Positions 18,335 to 27,034 of a DNA stretch of 32,437 nt are shown here, one piece after another. Every line of letters begins with the position of its first letter. Within the stretch, counting starts at the first letter, position 1. Under the pieces are notes generated by a model that was not told the DNA's origin, made no database searches, and was given only the letters and a program-made list of their open reading frames with translations. The DNA comes from Clostridia bacterium (GTDB lineage: Bacteria > Bacillota > Clostridia > Christensenellales > CAG-917), in contig JAQUST010000002.1 of assembly GCA_028710495.1 (NCBI GenBank), forward strand, positions 97,577 to 130,013, in the 5' to 3' direction. The position numbers and the translations under genes were made by a program.

Positions 18335-18874
18335 ATGAAAGACTATTACACAATTACTATAGCTGGTGAAACCCGCAATCTTCCTCTCTGCCCTGTAAGC
18401 GACAAACTCGACATAGCTGCATTTATTATGTTTTCGGATGTTCCCATGACTATTGCAACAGCAAAAGCACTTTTGGAAAAAGCCCCTGCTTTTGACCTTA
18501 TACTTACTGCAGAAAGCAAAGGAATTCCTCTTGCATACGAAATGGCAAGACAAAGTGGAAAAAATTACATTTTAGCAAGAAAATCGCCAAAAGTGTATAT
18601 GAAAGAGCCAATCAAAATCGAAGTCAAATCTATCACGACTGCAAAACTTCAAGAACTCTATCTTGATGCTTCCGACGCCAAACTTTTGAATGGAAAACGA
18701 GTTCTTATCGTGGATGATGTTATTTCCACAGGCGAAAGCCTTCGAGCACTTGAGGGTTTGCTTTTGCATACCGGTGCAAATGTAGTCGGGAAAATGGCTG
18801 TTTTGGCTGAGGGCGACGCCGCTGACCGCAGCGATATAATATACTTGGAACATCTACCTCTTTTTTTCAAATAA
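18335..18874 (+). CDS. Phosphoribosyltransferase family protein (adenine phosphoribosyltransferase-like)
   Basis: PRPP-binding motif RVLIVDDVISTGESLRALEGLL; DLILTAESKGIPLAYEMA. SD GGAGG before the ATG at 18335 (ORF track start 18257 lies inside the promoter). Confidence 0.8.
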   Translation: MKDYYTITIAGETRNLPLCPVSDKLDIAAFIMFSDVPMTIATAKALLEKAPAFDLILTAESKGIPLAYEMARQSGKNYILARKSPKVYMKEPIKIEVKSITTAKLQELYLDASDAKLLNGKRVLIVDDVISTGESLRALEGLLLHTGANVVGKMAVLAEGDAADRSDIIYLEHLPLFFK

Positions 18875-18948
18875 GAATACAAACGGAATATTTTCTTAAT
18901 CCACTATTCCTCTCAAACAATTCAAATCAAAACAATTCAAATATAATG

Positions 18949-18977
18949 ATGGACATTCAATTGGATGTTCATTTTTT
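18949..18977 (+). terminator. Rho-independent terminator
   Basis: ATGGACATTC-AATT-GGATGTTCAT (two G-U pairs) then TTTTTT. Confidence 0.6.
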
Positions 18978-19103
18978 ATTTAGACAATTTTCAACAATAG
19001 TATTGCAATCAACGAATTAATAATAAAAATCGATATTTGTTAACGTTGATAATTTTAATAAAATATGATAATATTATAAAAATTGGAAAATTTAGGAGAA
19101 TCT

Positions 19104-19931
19104 ATGAAAAAAATTACTACTATATTACTCATTTTTGTTTTAATGTGCTCAATGTTTTTGCTAGCAGCTTGCGGAGATAATAAAACACCTGGTGAAGAAG
19201 AATTGAAATCTAGCGGCGTTAGCTTGACAGAAGCATTGCCCGCTTTCTTAAGTCTATCTGACAATTATGCATACAGACAAAGAATTCACCAGACAAATGG
19301 CGAAGACTGGTTTGACTTTTCATTTGTAAAGTTGAATGATGGCGATGTTTACTTGCAAAGGACTCATATTCATAATAATACTGGCTGGATGGCAGAAGAA
19401 AGTGCATTTACTGATTATGAAAACCACGCCGATATCGATTATTATGTTTATGACAAAAATCAGGACAATAATTACATAATATATCATCAATTCAAATATA
19501 ACAGCACCGACACGGAAACTCAGAAATATTCTTATAGCTACGACTTAGCAAGCAATAACGATACCGCGCAAAGCTGCTATTATGATTATTCTTTTTTGAA
19601 TGCCGAAAACTTTACGTATTATAAATCAACAAATGACGACGGAGAGGAAGAAGTGATTTGGAAAGCGTCTACCGAAGTGATGACGGATACTCAGTTCAAA
19701 ACGAATATTTTGACAGCTTTTCACAGAGGCATTTCAGATCTCGATCAAAAAAGAATCGACCATGCATATTTGCGAGTCGAAAACAATATTGTGACTGAAT
19801 TTTCATTCAGTTATTGGGGCGGATATGATGACCAACAAGAGTATTACATCGACATAATGTTCGATTATGATCATTATGAATTCAGCACTCAAGAACTGAC
19901 AACTGGATTTACAGCTTACAACCCAGATTAA
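19104..19931 (+). CDS. Putative lipoprotein, unknown function
   Basis: MKKITTILLIFVLMCSMFLLAAC lipobox, SD TAGGAG; Tyr/Asp-rich secreted body. Confidence 0.75.
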   Translation: MKKITTILLIFVLMCSMFLLAACGDNKTPGEEELKSSGVSLTEALPAFLSLSDNYAYRQRIHQTNGEDWFDFSFVKLNDGDVYLQRTHIHNNTGWMAEESAFTDYENHADIDYYVYDKNQDNNYIIYHQFKYNSTDTETQKYSYSYDLASNNDTAQSCYYDYSFLNAENFTYYKSTNDDGEEEVIWKASTEVMTDTQFKTNILTAFHRGISDLDQKRIDHAYLRVENNIVTEFSFSYWGGYDDQQEYYIDIMFDYDHYEFSTQELTTGFTAYNPD

Positions 19932-20033
19932 TGATAATAAAAAATATTTAGGAAAAATAAGAAATGCAGATAATAAACTGAAACATAATTTGTTCTTTCT
20001 ACGATTTATATTTGCAAAATGATGAAGTTTGGC

Positions 20034-20066
20034 AAACCGCTTGTAACAATAGCAAGCGGTTTTTTA
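20034..20066 (+). terminator. Rho-independent terminator
   Basis: AAACCGCTTG-TAACAATAG-CAAGCGGTTT followed by T-run. Confidence 0.75.
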
Positions 20067-20309
20067 TTGCGGTTTTTATTTTAGAGAGAATTGCAGATAT
20101 TTTGATTAAATATTTAAATAATAAAAATGTAAATTCTATATTAAAATAACTTGAAAAATCTGAATTTGAATCCTAATAAAGCTCATCATCCAAAACCTAA
20201 TCGAAAAGGATACTTGAACTGCCCAACTCAATCTTAAAATTAAAAATCGCTTTTTTGAAATCCTATTGCAAAGACTACAATCCAATAGGTTCTAAAAACC
20301 ATAGTTTTA

Positions 20310-20338
20310 TTGACTAAATTATATATATGTACTAAAAT
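20310..20338 (+). promoter_or_regulatory. Promoter of ilvB
   Basis: TTGACT (20310-20315), 17-bp spacer, TAAAAT (20333-20338); short leader to AGGAG and a TTG start. Confidence 0.6.
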
Positions 20339-20373
20339 ATATATTTAATGGAAGAACTTAAACAGGAGAAAAA

Positions 20374-21945
20374 TTGAGAATAAACGGTGCGGAAATTTTA
20401 ATGAACTGCTTGATTGAGCAAGGTGTGGACACCATTTTTGGCTACCCGGGGGCTTCAGTGCTCGCAGTTTATGACACACTTTTAGATTTCCCCGTTCGTC
20501 ACATACTCACCGCTCACGAACAAGGTGCGTGTTTTGCCGCTGAAGGCTATTCCCGCGCCAGCGGAAAAGTCGGCGTAGTCCTGACAACATCGGGTCCGGG
20601 CGCAACAAACTTAGTCACGGGTATTGCAGATGCATATATGGACAGCATTCCTCTTGTTGCTATAACGGGAAATGTCAGCCTTGACAATTTGGGTCATGAC
20701 TGTTTCCAAGAGATTGACATATTCGGGATGACACTTCCTATTGTCAAATACAGTTATATTGTGAAAAGCGCCAAAGAACTCGCACATACAGTGCGTGAGG
20801 CTTTCAGAATTGCTCAAAGCGGTCGCAAAGGTCCTGTTCTTATTGATATACCCACAAATATTTTCAACGAAATATCTGAATACGAACTTATTGCTCCCGA
20901 ACCTATTCTTCCAAAACTTATTGACACGACAGATTTAGTCAAGATAGCTACACTTATAAACAGTAGTGAGCGTCCTCTTATCTATGCAGGCGGAGGAGTT
21001 ATTGCAAGCGGAGCAACCGAGCAAGTCAAGGCACTTTCCACAAAGATTTCTGCTCATGTTGCGGTTTCATTCATGGGAATAGGCGCAGTTCCTTCAAGTT
21101 TCAAGAATTATATCGGAGTTGCTTCAAATCGAACTACTGCCCCAACAACCGCTTTGAAAGAATGCGACCTTCTAATTTGTCTTGGAACACGGTTTAACAG
21201 CAGAACCGAATCAAACAACAAACTTCTGACAAAACGCAAGCTTCCTATTGTTCATATCGACATTGACAACGCAGAAATCGATAAGAATATACCGACCACG
21301 CGCGCCATTGTCGGCGATGTAATACTTGCTATTGAAGAGCTTCTTCCACGCCTAAACGGGAACGCAAACGAAGAGTGGCTTGCGCGGGATTTCGGCGAAA
21401 AGCCCATAAAAAACAGAGCTGTTGACATTTTGAATTCACTTTCAAAAAAAGTGGATAAACAAACAATTATTGTCACCGATGTCGGGCTTCATCAGCTTTG
21501 GACAGCGCTAACTTATCCAGTGGAAACTCCACGGTCATTTTTAACCAGCGGCGGACTTGGCGTTATGGGGTTTGGGCTTGGCGCTGCAATTGGTGCGGCG
21601 CTAGCGAGCGGGAAACGCGTGATTTTAGTGACAGGCGACGGGTCTTTCAATATGAATCTTAATGAACTTGCCACCGCAGTAAAAAACAAACTCGGCATTA
21701 TGATATTGGTGATGAACAATAGTTCTCTCGGTATGATACGGCAAATTCAACAGGAAAATTTCTCAAGAAGATATTCTCAATCTACACTTTATCTGAAAAC
21801 GGATTATGTTGCTTTTGCCAAATCGTTTGGAGCAGATGCCTACTCTATTGAACAATCAGATGACATAGACAAAATATTGGATATGGCGCTTCGACACAAA
21901 ACTCCAGTCGTTATCGATTGCAAAATACCTATCAATGATAAATAA
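20374..21945 (+). CDS. ilvB: Acetolactate synthase large subunit-like TPP enzyme
   Basis: GVDTIFGYPGASVLAVYD, AHEQGACFAAEGYSRASGKVGVVLTTSGPGATN, GDGSFNMNLNELATAVKNKLGIMILVMNN; small-subunit gene downstream. TTG start with AGGAG SD. Confidence 0.88.
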   Translation: MRINGAEILMNCLIEQGVDTIFGYPGASVLAVYDTLLDFPVRHILTAHEQGACFAAEGYSRASGKVGVVLTTSGPGATNLVTGIADAYMDSIPLVAITGNVSLDNLGHDCFQEIDIFGMTLPIVKYSYIVKSAKELAHTVREAFRIAQSGRKGPVLIDIPTNIFNEISEYELIAPEPILPKLIDTTDLVKIATLINSSERPLIYAGGGVIASGATEQVKALSTKISAHVAVSFMGIGAVPSSFKNYIGVASNRTTAPTTALKECDLLICLGTRFNSRTESNNKLLTKRKLPIVHIDIDNAEIDKNIPTTRAIVGDVILAIEELLPRLNGNANEEWLARDFGEKPIKNRAVDILNSLSKKVDKQTIIVTDVGLHQLWTALTYPVETPRSFLTSGGLGVMGFGLGAAIGAALASGKRVILVTGDGSFNMNLNELATAVKNKLGIMILVMNNSSLGMIRQIQQENFSRRYSQSTLYLKTDYVAFAKSFGADAYSIEQSDDIDKILDMALRHKTPVVIDCKIPINDK

Positions 21946-22049
21946 AGTGTTTTGAAATTTGACTAGAAGGTGTCTGAAAAGATAAATATTTCACCATATT
22001 TTGACTATATATCCAAATAAATGACTTTGTTCGGCAAAATATACAATGC

Positions 22050-22175
22050 AAAGCCAATATTTTGAAGCAAAATGTGACACAACATAGTCAATATTTATAA
22101 GCAAATATAAAATCAAAGTGATATTTAATACAAAATATTACACTGCTAAATCAATAATCAATATCATAAATAAGC
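22050..22175. repeat. Degenerate ~32-bp repeat between ilvB and ilvN
   Basis: gccaatattttgaagcaaaatgtgacac / gtcaatatttataagcaaatataaaatc / gtgatatttaatacaaaatattacac. Confidence 0.4.
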
Positions 22176-22194
22176 ATAATGCCTAGGAGAACTA

Positions 22195-22677
22195 ATGGAA
22201 ACAGAAAAACGAATAATTTCAATTCTCGTAAAAAACCAACCCGGTGTTTTGTCCCGCATATCGGGCTTGTTTTCGCGTCGCGGCTACAATATTGACTCAT
22301 TGTCGGTTTGCGCAACAGAAGATGACCGATATTCACGCATGACAATCACAGTCACTGGCACAAAAGCGACTGTAAAACAAATAATAAGTCAGGTTGAAAA
22401 ACAAGAAGATGTGGAAAAAGTTTTAGATTTTGATGAATATGCTGTTGTTTTTCGTGAACTATTGCTTATCAAAGTGAATGTGAAGTCCTCTGAGCGCAGT
22501 CAAATTGTTGATCTTTGCGAGATATTCAAGGCGAAAGCAATAGATATTTGCGAAGAAACAATGATACTTGAACTCACTGGGAGCACACAGAAAATTGACG
22601 CTTTTATAAAAATTCTTATCCCCTACACCATTATTGAAATGGCAAGAACAGGTGGCGCGGCACTTGAGAGAGGCTGA
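22195..22677 (+). CDS. ilvN: Acetolactate synthase small (regulatory) subunit
   Basis: ACT-domain sequence RIISILVKNQPGVLSRISGLFSRRGYNIDSLSVCATEDDRYSRMTITV and typical 160-aa length. Confidence 0.92.
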   Translation: METEKRIISILVKNQPGVLSRISGLFSRRGYNIDSLSVCATEDDRYSRMTITVTGTKATVKQIISQVEKQEDVEKVLDFDEYAVVFRELLLIKVNVKSSERSQIVDLCEIFKAKAIDICEETMILELTGSTQKIDAFIKILIPYTIIEMARTGGAALERG

Positions 22678-22682
22678 AACTA

Positions 22683-23780
22683 ATGATAATAAACATAGCA
22701 TTGGCAGGTAGAAACGGAATAGGCGCGGACATTTTGGATGCGACAAAAAATGTGCTTTTGGCTGTTGGAGTAAAATTTGGACACTCTTTTAATTTCTCCG
22801 AAGCATCAATAGGAGAAGAGGCGATAATAAGTTTTAGCGAACCTTTTCCCAAACAATCCGTTCAAATATGCAAATGTTGCAGCGCAGTTATTGTTGGCGC
22901 GTTGTGTTCTAACCAAAACGTCACCTCAAGTTGCTCTCAAATCTCGCTAGCGGAACTAGAACGGGCATTGGGGCTTTATTCAAACATTCGATTGGCAAAA
23001 GTTTACCCGGCGCTTATCGACCTCTCTCCGCTTAAAAATGCGGATTCTATTGATATCGCAATCGTTCGAGAAGTCTTGGGCGGTTGTTACTATGGCGACC
23101 GTGGTTATCAAAACGGCGAATACGGCAGAGAAGCCTACGACACGGAGCGATATAGTGAAATAGAAATTGAGCGTGTTGCGCGCACGGCATTTGAACTCGC
23201 ACAGGAACGCAAGCAAAAATTATGTTCAGTTGACAAAGCAAATATTTTGTTGTCCTCAAAATTGTGGCGAAAAATAGTGCACGATATTCATGAAGATTAC
23301 CCCGATGTTGCGCTTTGTGATATGTATGTTGATGAGTGCGCAAAACAACTTGTGAAAAATCCTTCCCAATTTGATGTCATTTTGGCATCCAATATGTTTG
23401 GTGATATTATAAGCGAGCTTTCAAGTGGTATTGTAGGCAATGACAACCTTTTCCCATTTGCCTCAGTGGGCACTACAAATTTCGGGTTGTATGGCGCAGT
23501 TGCCAATGTTCAACAAATGACTACCTCACTTGATTCAAATCCCATAGGCATAATTTTATCCTCCGCACTTGCCTTGCGTTATTCCTTCAATTTGAACAAA
23601 GAAGCTGCCGCAATAGAATTTGCCGTTGACAAAGTTTTTGATATAAGAGCTGTAAACATTGAAAATGTTGTTGGCAAAGCATTTGATAAAAATTCTGACA
23701 CAAATGATATTTCTCTCGGAAACAATATAGCACTTTCAGCATTACAAATGTCAGATTTAGTAATCAACAATTTACGATAA
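22683..23780 (+). CDS. Isopropylmalate/isocitrate dehydrogenase-family protein, divergent LeuB-like
   Basis: SPLKNADSIDIAIVREVLGGCYYGDRG, AYDTERYSEIEIERVARTAFELA, SVDKANILLSSKLWRK, MYVDECAKQL, SNMFGDIISELSS. Several canonical motifs are altered. Confidence 0.8.
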   Translation: MIINIALAGRNGIGADILDATKNVLLAVGVKFGHSFNFSEASIGEEAIISFSEPFPKQSVQICKCCSAVIVGALCSNQNVTSSCSQISLAELERALGLYSNIRLAKVYPALIDLSPLKNADSIDIAIVREVLGGCYYGDRGYQNGEYGREAYDTERYSEIEIERVARTAFELAQERKQKLCSVDKANILLSSKLWRKIVHDIHEDYPDVALCDMYVDECAKQLVKNPSQFDVILASNMFGDIISELSSGIVGNDNLFPFASVGTTNFGLYGAVANVQQMTTSLDSNPIGIILSSALALRYSFNLNKEAAAIEFAVDKVFDIRAVNIENVVGKAFDKNSDTNDISLGNNIALSALQMSDLVINNLR

Positions 23781-23894
23781 TTTATTTGTATATAATCTCT
23801 AAATTTTGTGTTTTCGCCTCAAATCTGCGTGACAATACGCGCAAAAAGACTATAATATAACAAAGGCAAAAATAAATTTTTAGAGGTATATATA

Positions 23895-24488
23895 ATGAAA
23901 GAAAAGGAACTGCAAGAACACATTGATGTTGCGAAATGGTTTTTGAGTGAAGAAAAGCGCTTCGACATGTGCGGCAATTATGACTATTGCGCATTTTGCG
24001 AAATGAAGGAAGAAAATCCCTGCGCAAATGCTATGCTGAGAAAAGAAAAGGCTAACAAACCAAAAACTGAAATAGGCGAAAACGGTTATCCTACAAATGT
24101 TGTTATCCGCTCACTTGAAGAAAAACTTCAAGATGCCGACCAACTTACAAACGAACGCTATGAACAAATAAAAGCTGAACTTCTGTCTTACAAAAAAGTT
24201 AATCATCGCGTCAGCAAAAAATGTGACAACTATCGCGCCGGTCGTGGCAACTTGCTCGCAAAAATTACACTTGTTGGGAAAAGCCTCAGAATCAACTTTC
24301 CGCTTGACACAAATGATATAAAATATGAGGGACGCAAATTTCCGCACAAAGATTTAGGAAACAAAAAAGCATACATGGACGCGCCTTTCCAATTCAAAAT
24401 TACTTCTGAATTGTCTGTCAGAAGGTGTTTTGCACTTATTGAAGATGTCATGACAGAAAAATCTATTGAAAAGAAAACGAAGAAGTAA
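23895..24488 (+). CDS. Hypothetical protein with N-terminal Cys4 motif and basic C-terminal domain
   Basis: CGNYDYCAFCEMKEENPC (C-x5-C-x2-C-x7-C). The C-terminal half ELLSYKKVNHRVSKKCDNYRAGRGNLLAKITLVGKSLRI... resembles a recurrent Firmicutes domain of unknown function. Confidence 0.65.
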   Translation: MKEKELQEHIDVAKWFLSEEKRFDMCGNYDYCAFCEMKEENPCANAMLRKEKANKPKTEIGENGYPTNVVIRSLEEKLQDADQLTNERYEQIKAELLSYKKVNHRVSKKCDNYRAGRGNLLAKITLVGKSLRINFPLDTNDIKYEGRKFPHKDLGNKKAYMDAPFQFKITSELSVRRCFALIEDVMTEKSIEKKTKK

Positions 24489-24516
24489 AAATAAACAAAC
24501 AATATAAAACAATCAA

Positions 24517-24542
24517 AAAGCTCCCAAAATTGGGAGCTTTTA
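24517..24542. terminator. Bidirectional hairpin terminator
   Basis: AAAAGCTCCCAA-AA-TTGGGAGCTTTT between convergent genes. Confidence 0.85.
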
Positions 24543-24563
24543 TTTTTACACCAACAAATTTAA

Positions 24564-24803
24564 TTAAATTCTTGAAGCAACAAAATTTGCGACATCGCCC
24601 ACTGTGACTAGACCAGCTACATCACAATCGTCAACAACTATGCTCCATTCTTCCTCAACATTCATAAGCATTTCAACAAGGTCAAGACTATCAGCGCCAA
24701 GCCCTTTTATTATTTCTGTATCTTCTGTGACAGTTGTGGGGTCGATTGCAAGTTGTTCTGCAATCATTCCTTTGAGTTTCTCAAATATTGCTGTTTTGGA
24801 CAT
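24564..24803 (-). CDS. acpP: Acyl carrier protein
   Basis: 79 aa with the phosphopantetheine site LGADSLDLVEMLMNVEEEW. Confidence 0.92.
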   Translation of the reverse strand: MSKTAIFEKLKGMIAEQLAIDPTTVTEDTEIIKGLGADSLDLVEMLMNVEEEWSIVVDDCDVAGLVTVGDVANFVASRI

Positions 24804-24960
24804 ATTATTCTCCTTTTAAAGTGTTTGCATTTTGCAATTACTTTTTATATTTATTTTTTTTGCATATCTATTAACAAAATTCATTTTACATAAGAATTAT
24901 TGCAATGTCAACATAGAAAAACTTGTTGCAAGAGCAATTTGCTTTTGTTGATTGCACTCA

Positions 24961-25497
24961 CTATTCGTTATCATATTTCACAAGGATTATCTCCTGCTGT
25001 TTTGAAGCGGCCGTGCAAACATATCCTTTGAAAACTGGTATTTGCGTGAGAATTACTCCCTCGTTCATAAGTTCCGCTTTCTCTTTTTCTATTTGCTCAA
25101 TTCCGCCAAATATGAAGCTTATACCCTTTCCTGTGTATTTGGCTAGCGCTTCATATGCCGTCCATTTTTTGAAGAAATCTTCATCGCTTTCAAAATCAAT
25201 AAGTCTTGAAAACTTTCTATTGTCAATTTTTCTCACAAACTCCAAATCGATTCCGACTTCACTATCGGAAAATGCAATGACAAAAAATCCATGTGAATGC
25301 GAGACCGAAAATTTGACATTAGAATTTTCAAAATGCGGTTTTCCATTCCTGCAAATTATCGGATTTTCAATTTCTTCAGTAATACTTTCGAAATGCGAAC
25401 CGCAATTCAAATCATTGGTCAAATTCGCATACTTTGCCAAACATTTTTGCACCTGAACATCGCTTTCATATTTTCCTTTCCCAAAAAAAATTATCAT
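24961..25497 (-). CDS. 4'-phosphopantetheinyl transferase superfamily protein (Sfp/AcpT-type)
   Basis: KFSVSHSHGFFVIAFSDSEVGIDLEFVRKID and FFKKWTAYEALAKYTGKG. ATG at 25497 lies 1 nt after the malQ stop (ORF track start 25620 lies inside malQ). Confidence 0.85.
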   Translation of the reverse strand: MIIFFGKGKYESDVQVQKCLAKYANLTNDLNCGSHFESITEEIENPIICRNGKPHFENSNVKFSVSHSHGFFVIAFSDSEVGIDLEFVRKIDNRKFSRLIDFESDEDFFKKWTAYEALAKYTGKGISFIFGGIEQIEKEKAELMNEGVILTQIPVFKGYVCTAASKQQEIILVKYDNE

Positions 25498-25498
25498 A

Positions 25499-27025
25499 TC
25501 ACTTCTTCGCAAACGGAGTCGTATTTCTTCCGTAAGTATTGTTGAGTTCAAGATAATAGTTGCGGTCGATTGACAAAATGGCGTCATACGGCACACGGAA
25601 TTTCCAATTTCCTTCTGCAACGCCAGGGGTGTTTATTCTAGTATCGCCACCATAACCCAGCAAATCCTGAAGCGGAATAACTGCAAGTGATGAAGACGAA
25701 GCTATCACAGTTTTTGTTATAGCTTTAACCGATTGACAGTATGGACCGCCTGCTCCCCAACCCGCATCTGTAGCGCCACAATACTTCAACACAAATTTTC
25801 GTGCCTGCTCATTCAAATCGTATAACCAACCAAGCGTCGTGTTGTTGTCATGCGTTCCAGTGTATGCAACAGAATTTACATCATAGTTGTGGGGAAGATG
25901 GGTCGAGGGTGTTCCATCAAATCCAAATTGAAATATCTTCATATTTGGAAATTTGGTTTCTTCAACAAACTCAACAACTTCTTCTGTCAGCAACCCCAAA
26001 TCTTCAACAATAATGCGCGCATTCTTGTTGTCTTTTTTTATATAATTGACAAGTTCCATACCTGCGCCCATTTCCCAATGACCGTTGACGGCAGTGTCTT
26101 TGTCTTCAGGTGGAATTGAAAAATAATTGTAGAATGCTCTGAAGTGGTCAAGACGAAGTGCATCGTAGACTTTCAAGCAATGCGAAATACGCTTTCTCCA
26201 CCATGAGAACTTGTTTCCGCGCATTTTTTCAATGTCATAGAGTGGATTTCCCCATATTTGCCCGTTCGCAGCAAAAACATCTGGAGGCACACCTGCTATT
26301 GCTTTAGGTCGCATATTTTCATCGAGTTGGAAATCATCTCTGTTTGCCCAAACATCAACGCTGTCAGTCGCAACATAAAACGGAATATCTCCGATTATGC
26401 CAACTCCGCGCGCATTGATTTTATCTTTGAGAGCAAACCATTCACGATAGAACTCAAACTGCTCAAACTTATAAAATTCTATTCTTTTTTCATATTCTTT
26501 TTTTGCTTTTTCAACAGCTTTTGGTTCGTGTTTGGCAAGATTTTCTTCCCAATTCCACCATTCTGTGCCTTGTTCTTCTGCAACTGCCTGAAACAATGCA
26601 TAGTCATCAAGCCAGTATGCTTCTTCCTTCGAATATTTATCAATTTGGACTTGTATTTTAGGAGTTATATGCTGGTAGGCAACTTCGAGTATCCATTTGC
26701 GTTTTTCTTTTGCAAATTCATAATTGACTTGATACATATCTCCGTGATACTTTGCGCTGTCAGCTTCCTCTTGATTTATCAGACCGAAGTCCATAAGCTC
26801 AAATGGGTTTATATACAAATTGTTGCCCGCATAAGATGAAATCCCACAATATGGTGAGTTGCCCCAACCTATTGAAGTAATCGGCAAAACCTGCCACCAG
26901 TGAAAACCCATATCTGCGATGTTAGAAGCAAAAAACTCCGCATCACGCGAAAAACATCCGATACCAAACTTGCTGGGGAGTGAAGATATATTGCACAATA
27001 CTCCAGCGGATCTCTCGAAAATCAT
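25499..27025 (-). CDS. malQ: 4-alpha-glucanotransferase (amylomaltase)
   Basis: RSAGVLCNISSLPSKFGIGCF, IGDIPFYVATDSVDVWANRDDF, ALRLDHFRAFYNYFSIP, IIVEDLGLLTEEVVEF, AYTGTHDNNTTLGWL. Confidence 0.95.
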   Translation of the reverse strand: MIFERSAGVLCNISSLPSKFGIGCFSRDAEFFASNIADMGFHWWQVLPITSIGWGNSPYCGISSYAGNNLYINPFELMDFGLINQEEADSAKYHGDMYQVNYEFAKEKRKWILEVAYQHITPKIQVQIDKYSKEEAYWLDDYALFQAVAEEQGTEWWNWEENLAKHEPKAVEKAKKEYEKRIEFYKFEQFEFYREWFALKDKINARGVGIIGDIPFYVATDSVDVWANRDDFQLDENMRPKAIAGVPPDVFAANGQIWGNPLYDIEKMRGNKFSWWRKRISHCLKVYDALRLDHFRAFYNYFSIPPEDKDTAVNGHWEMGAGMELVNYIKKDNKNARIIVEDLGLLTEEVVEFVEETKFPNMKIFQFGFDGTPSTHLPHNYDVNSVAYTGTHDNNTTLGWLYDLNEQARKFVLKYCGATDAGWGAGGPYCQSVKAITKTVIASSSSLAVIPLQDLLGYGGDTRINTPGVAEGNWKFRVPYDAILSIDRNYYLELNNTYGRNTTPFAKK

Positions 27026-27034
27026 ATTTTCTCC

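Noticed and set aside
26258-26839. Plus-strand 193-aa ORF inside malQ
   Set aside because: Antisense to a conserved enzyme; Phe-rich translation typical of antisense to Lys/Glu-rich coding sequence.
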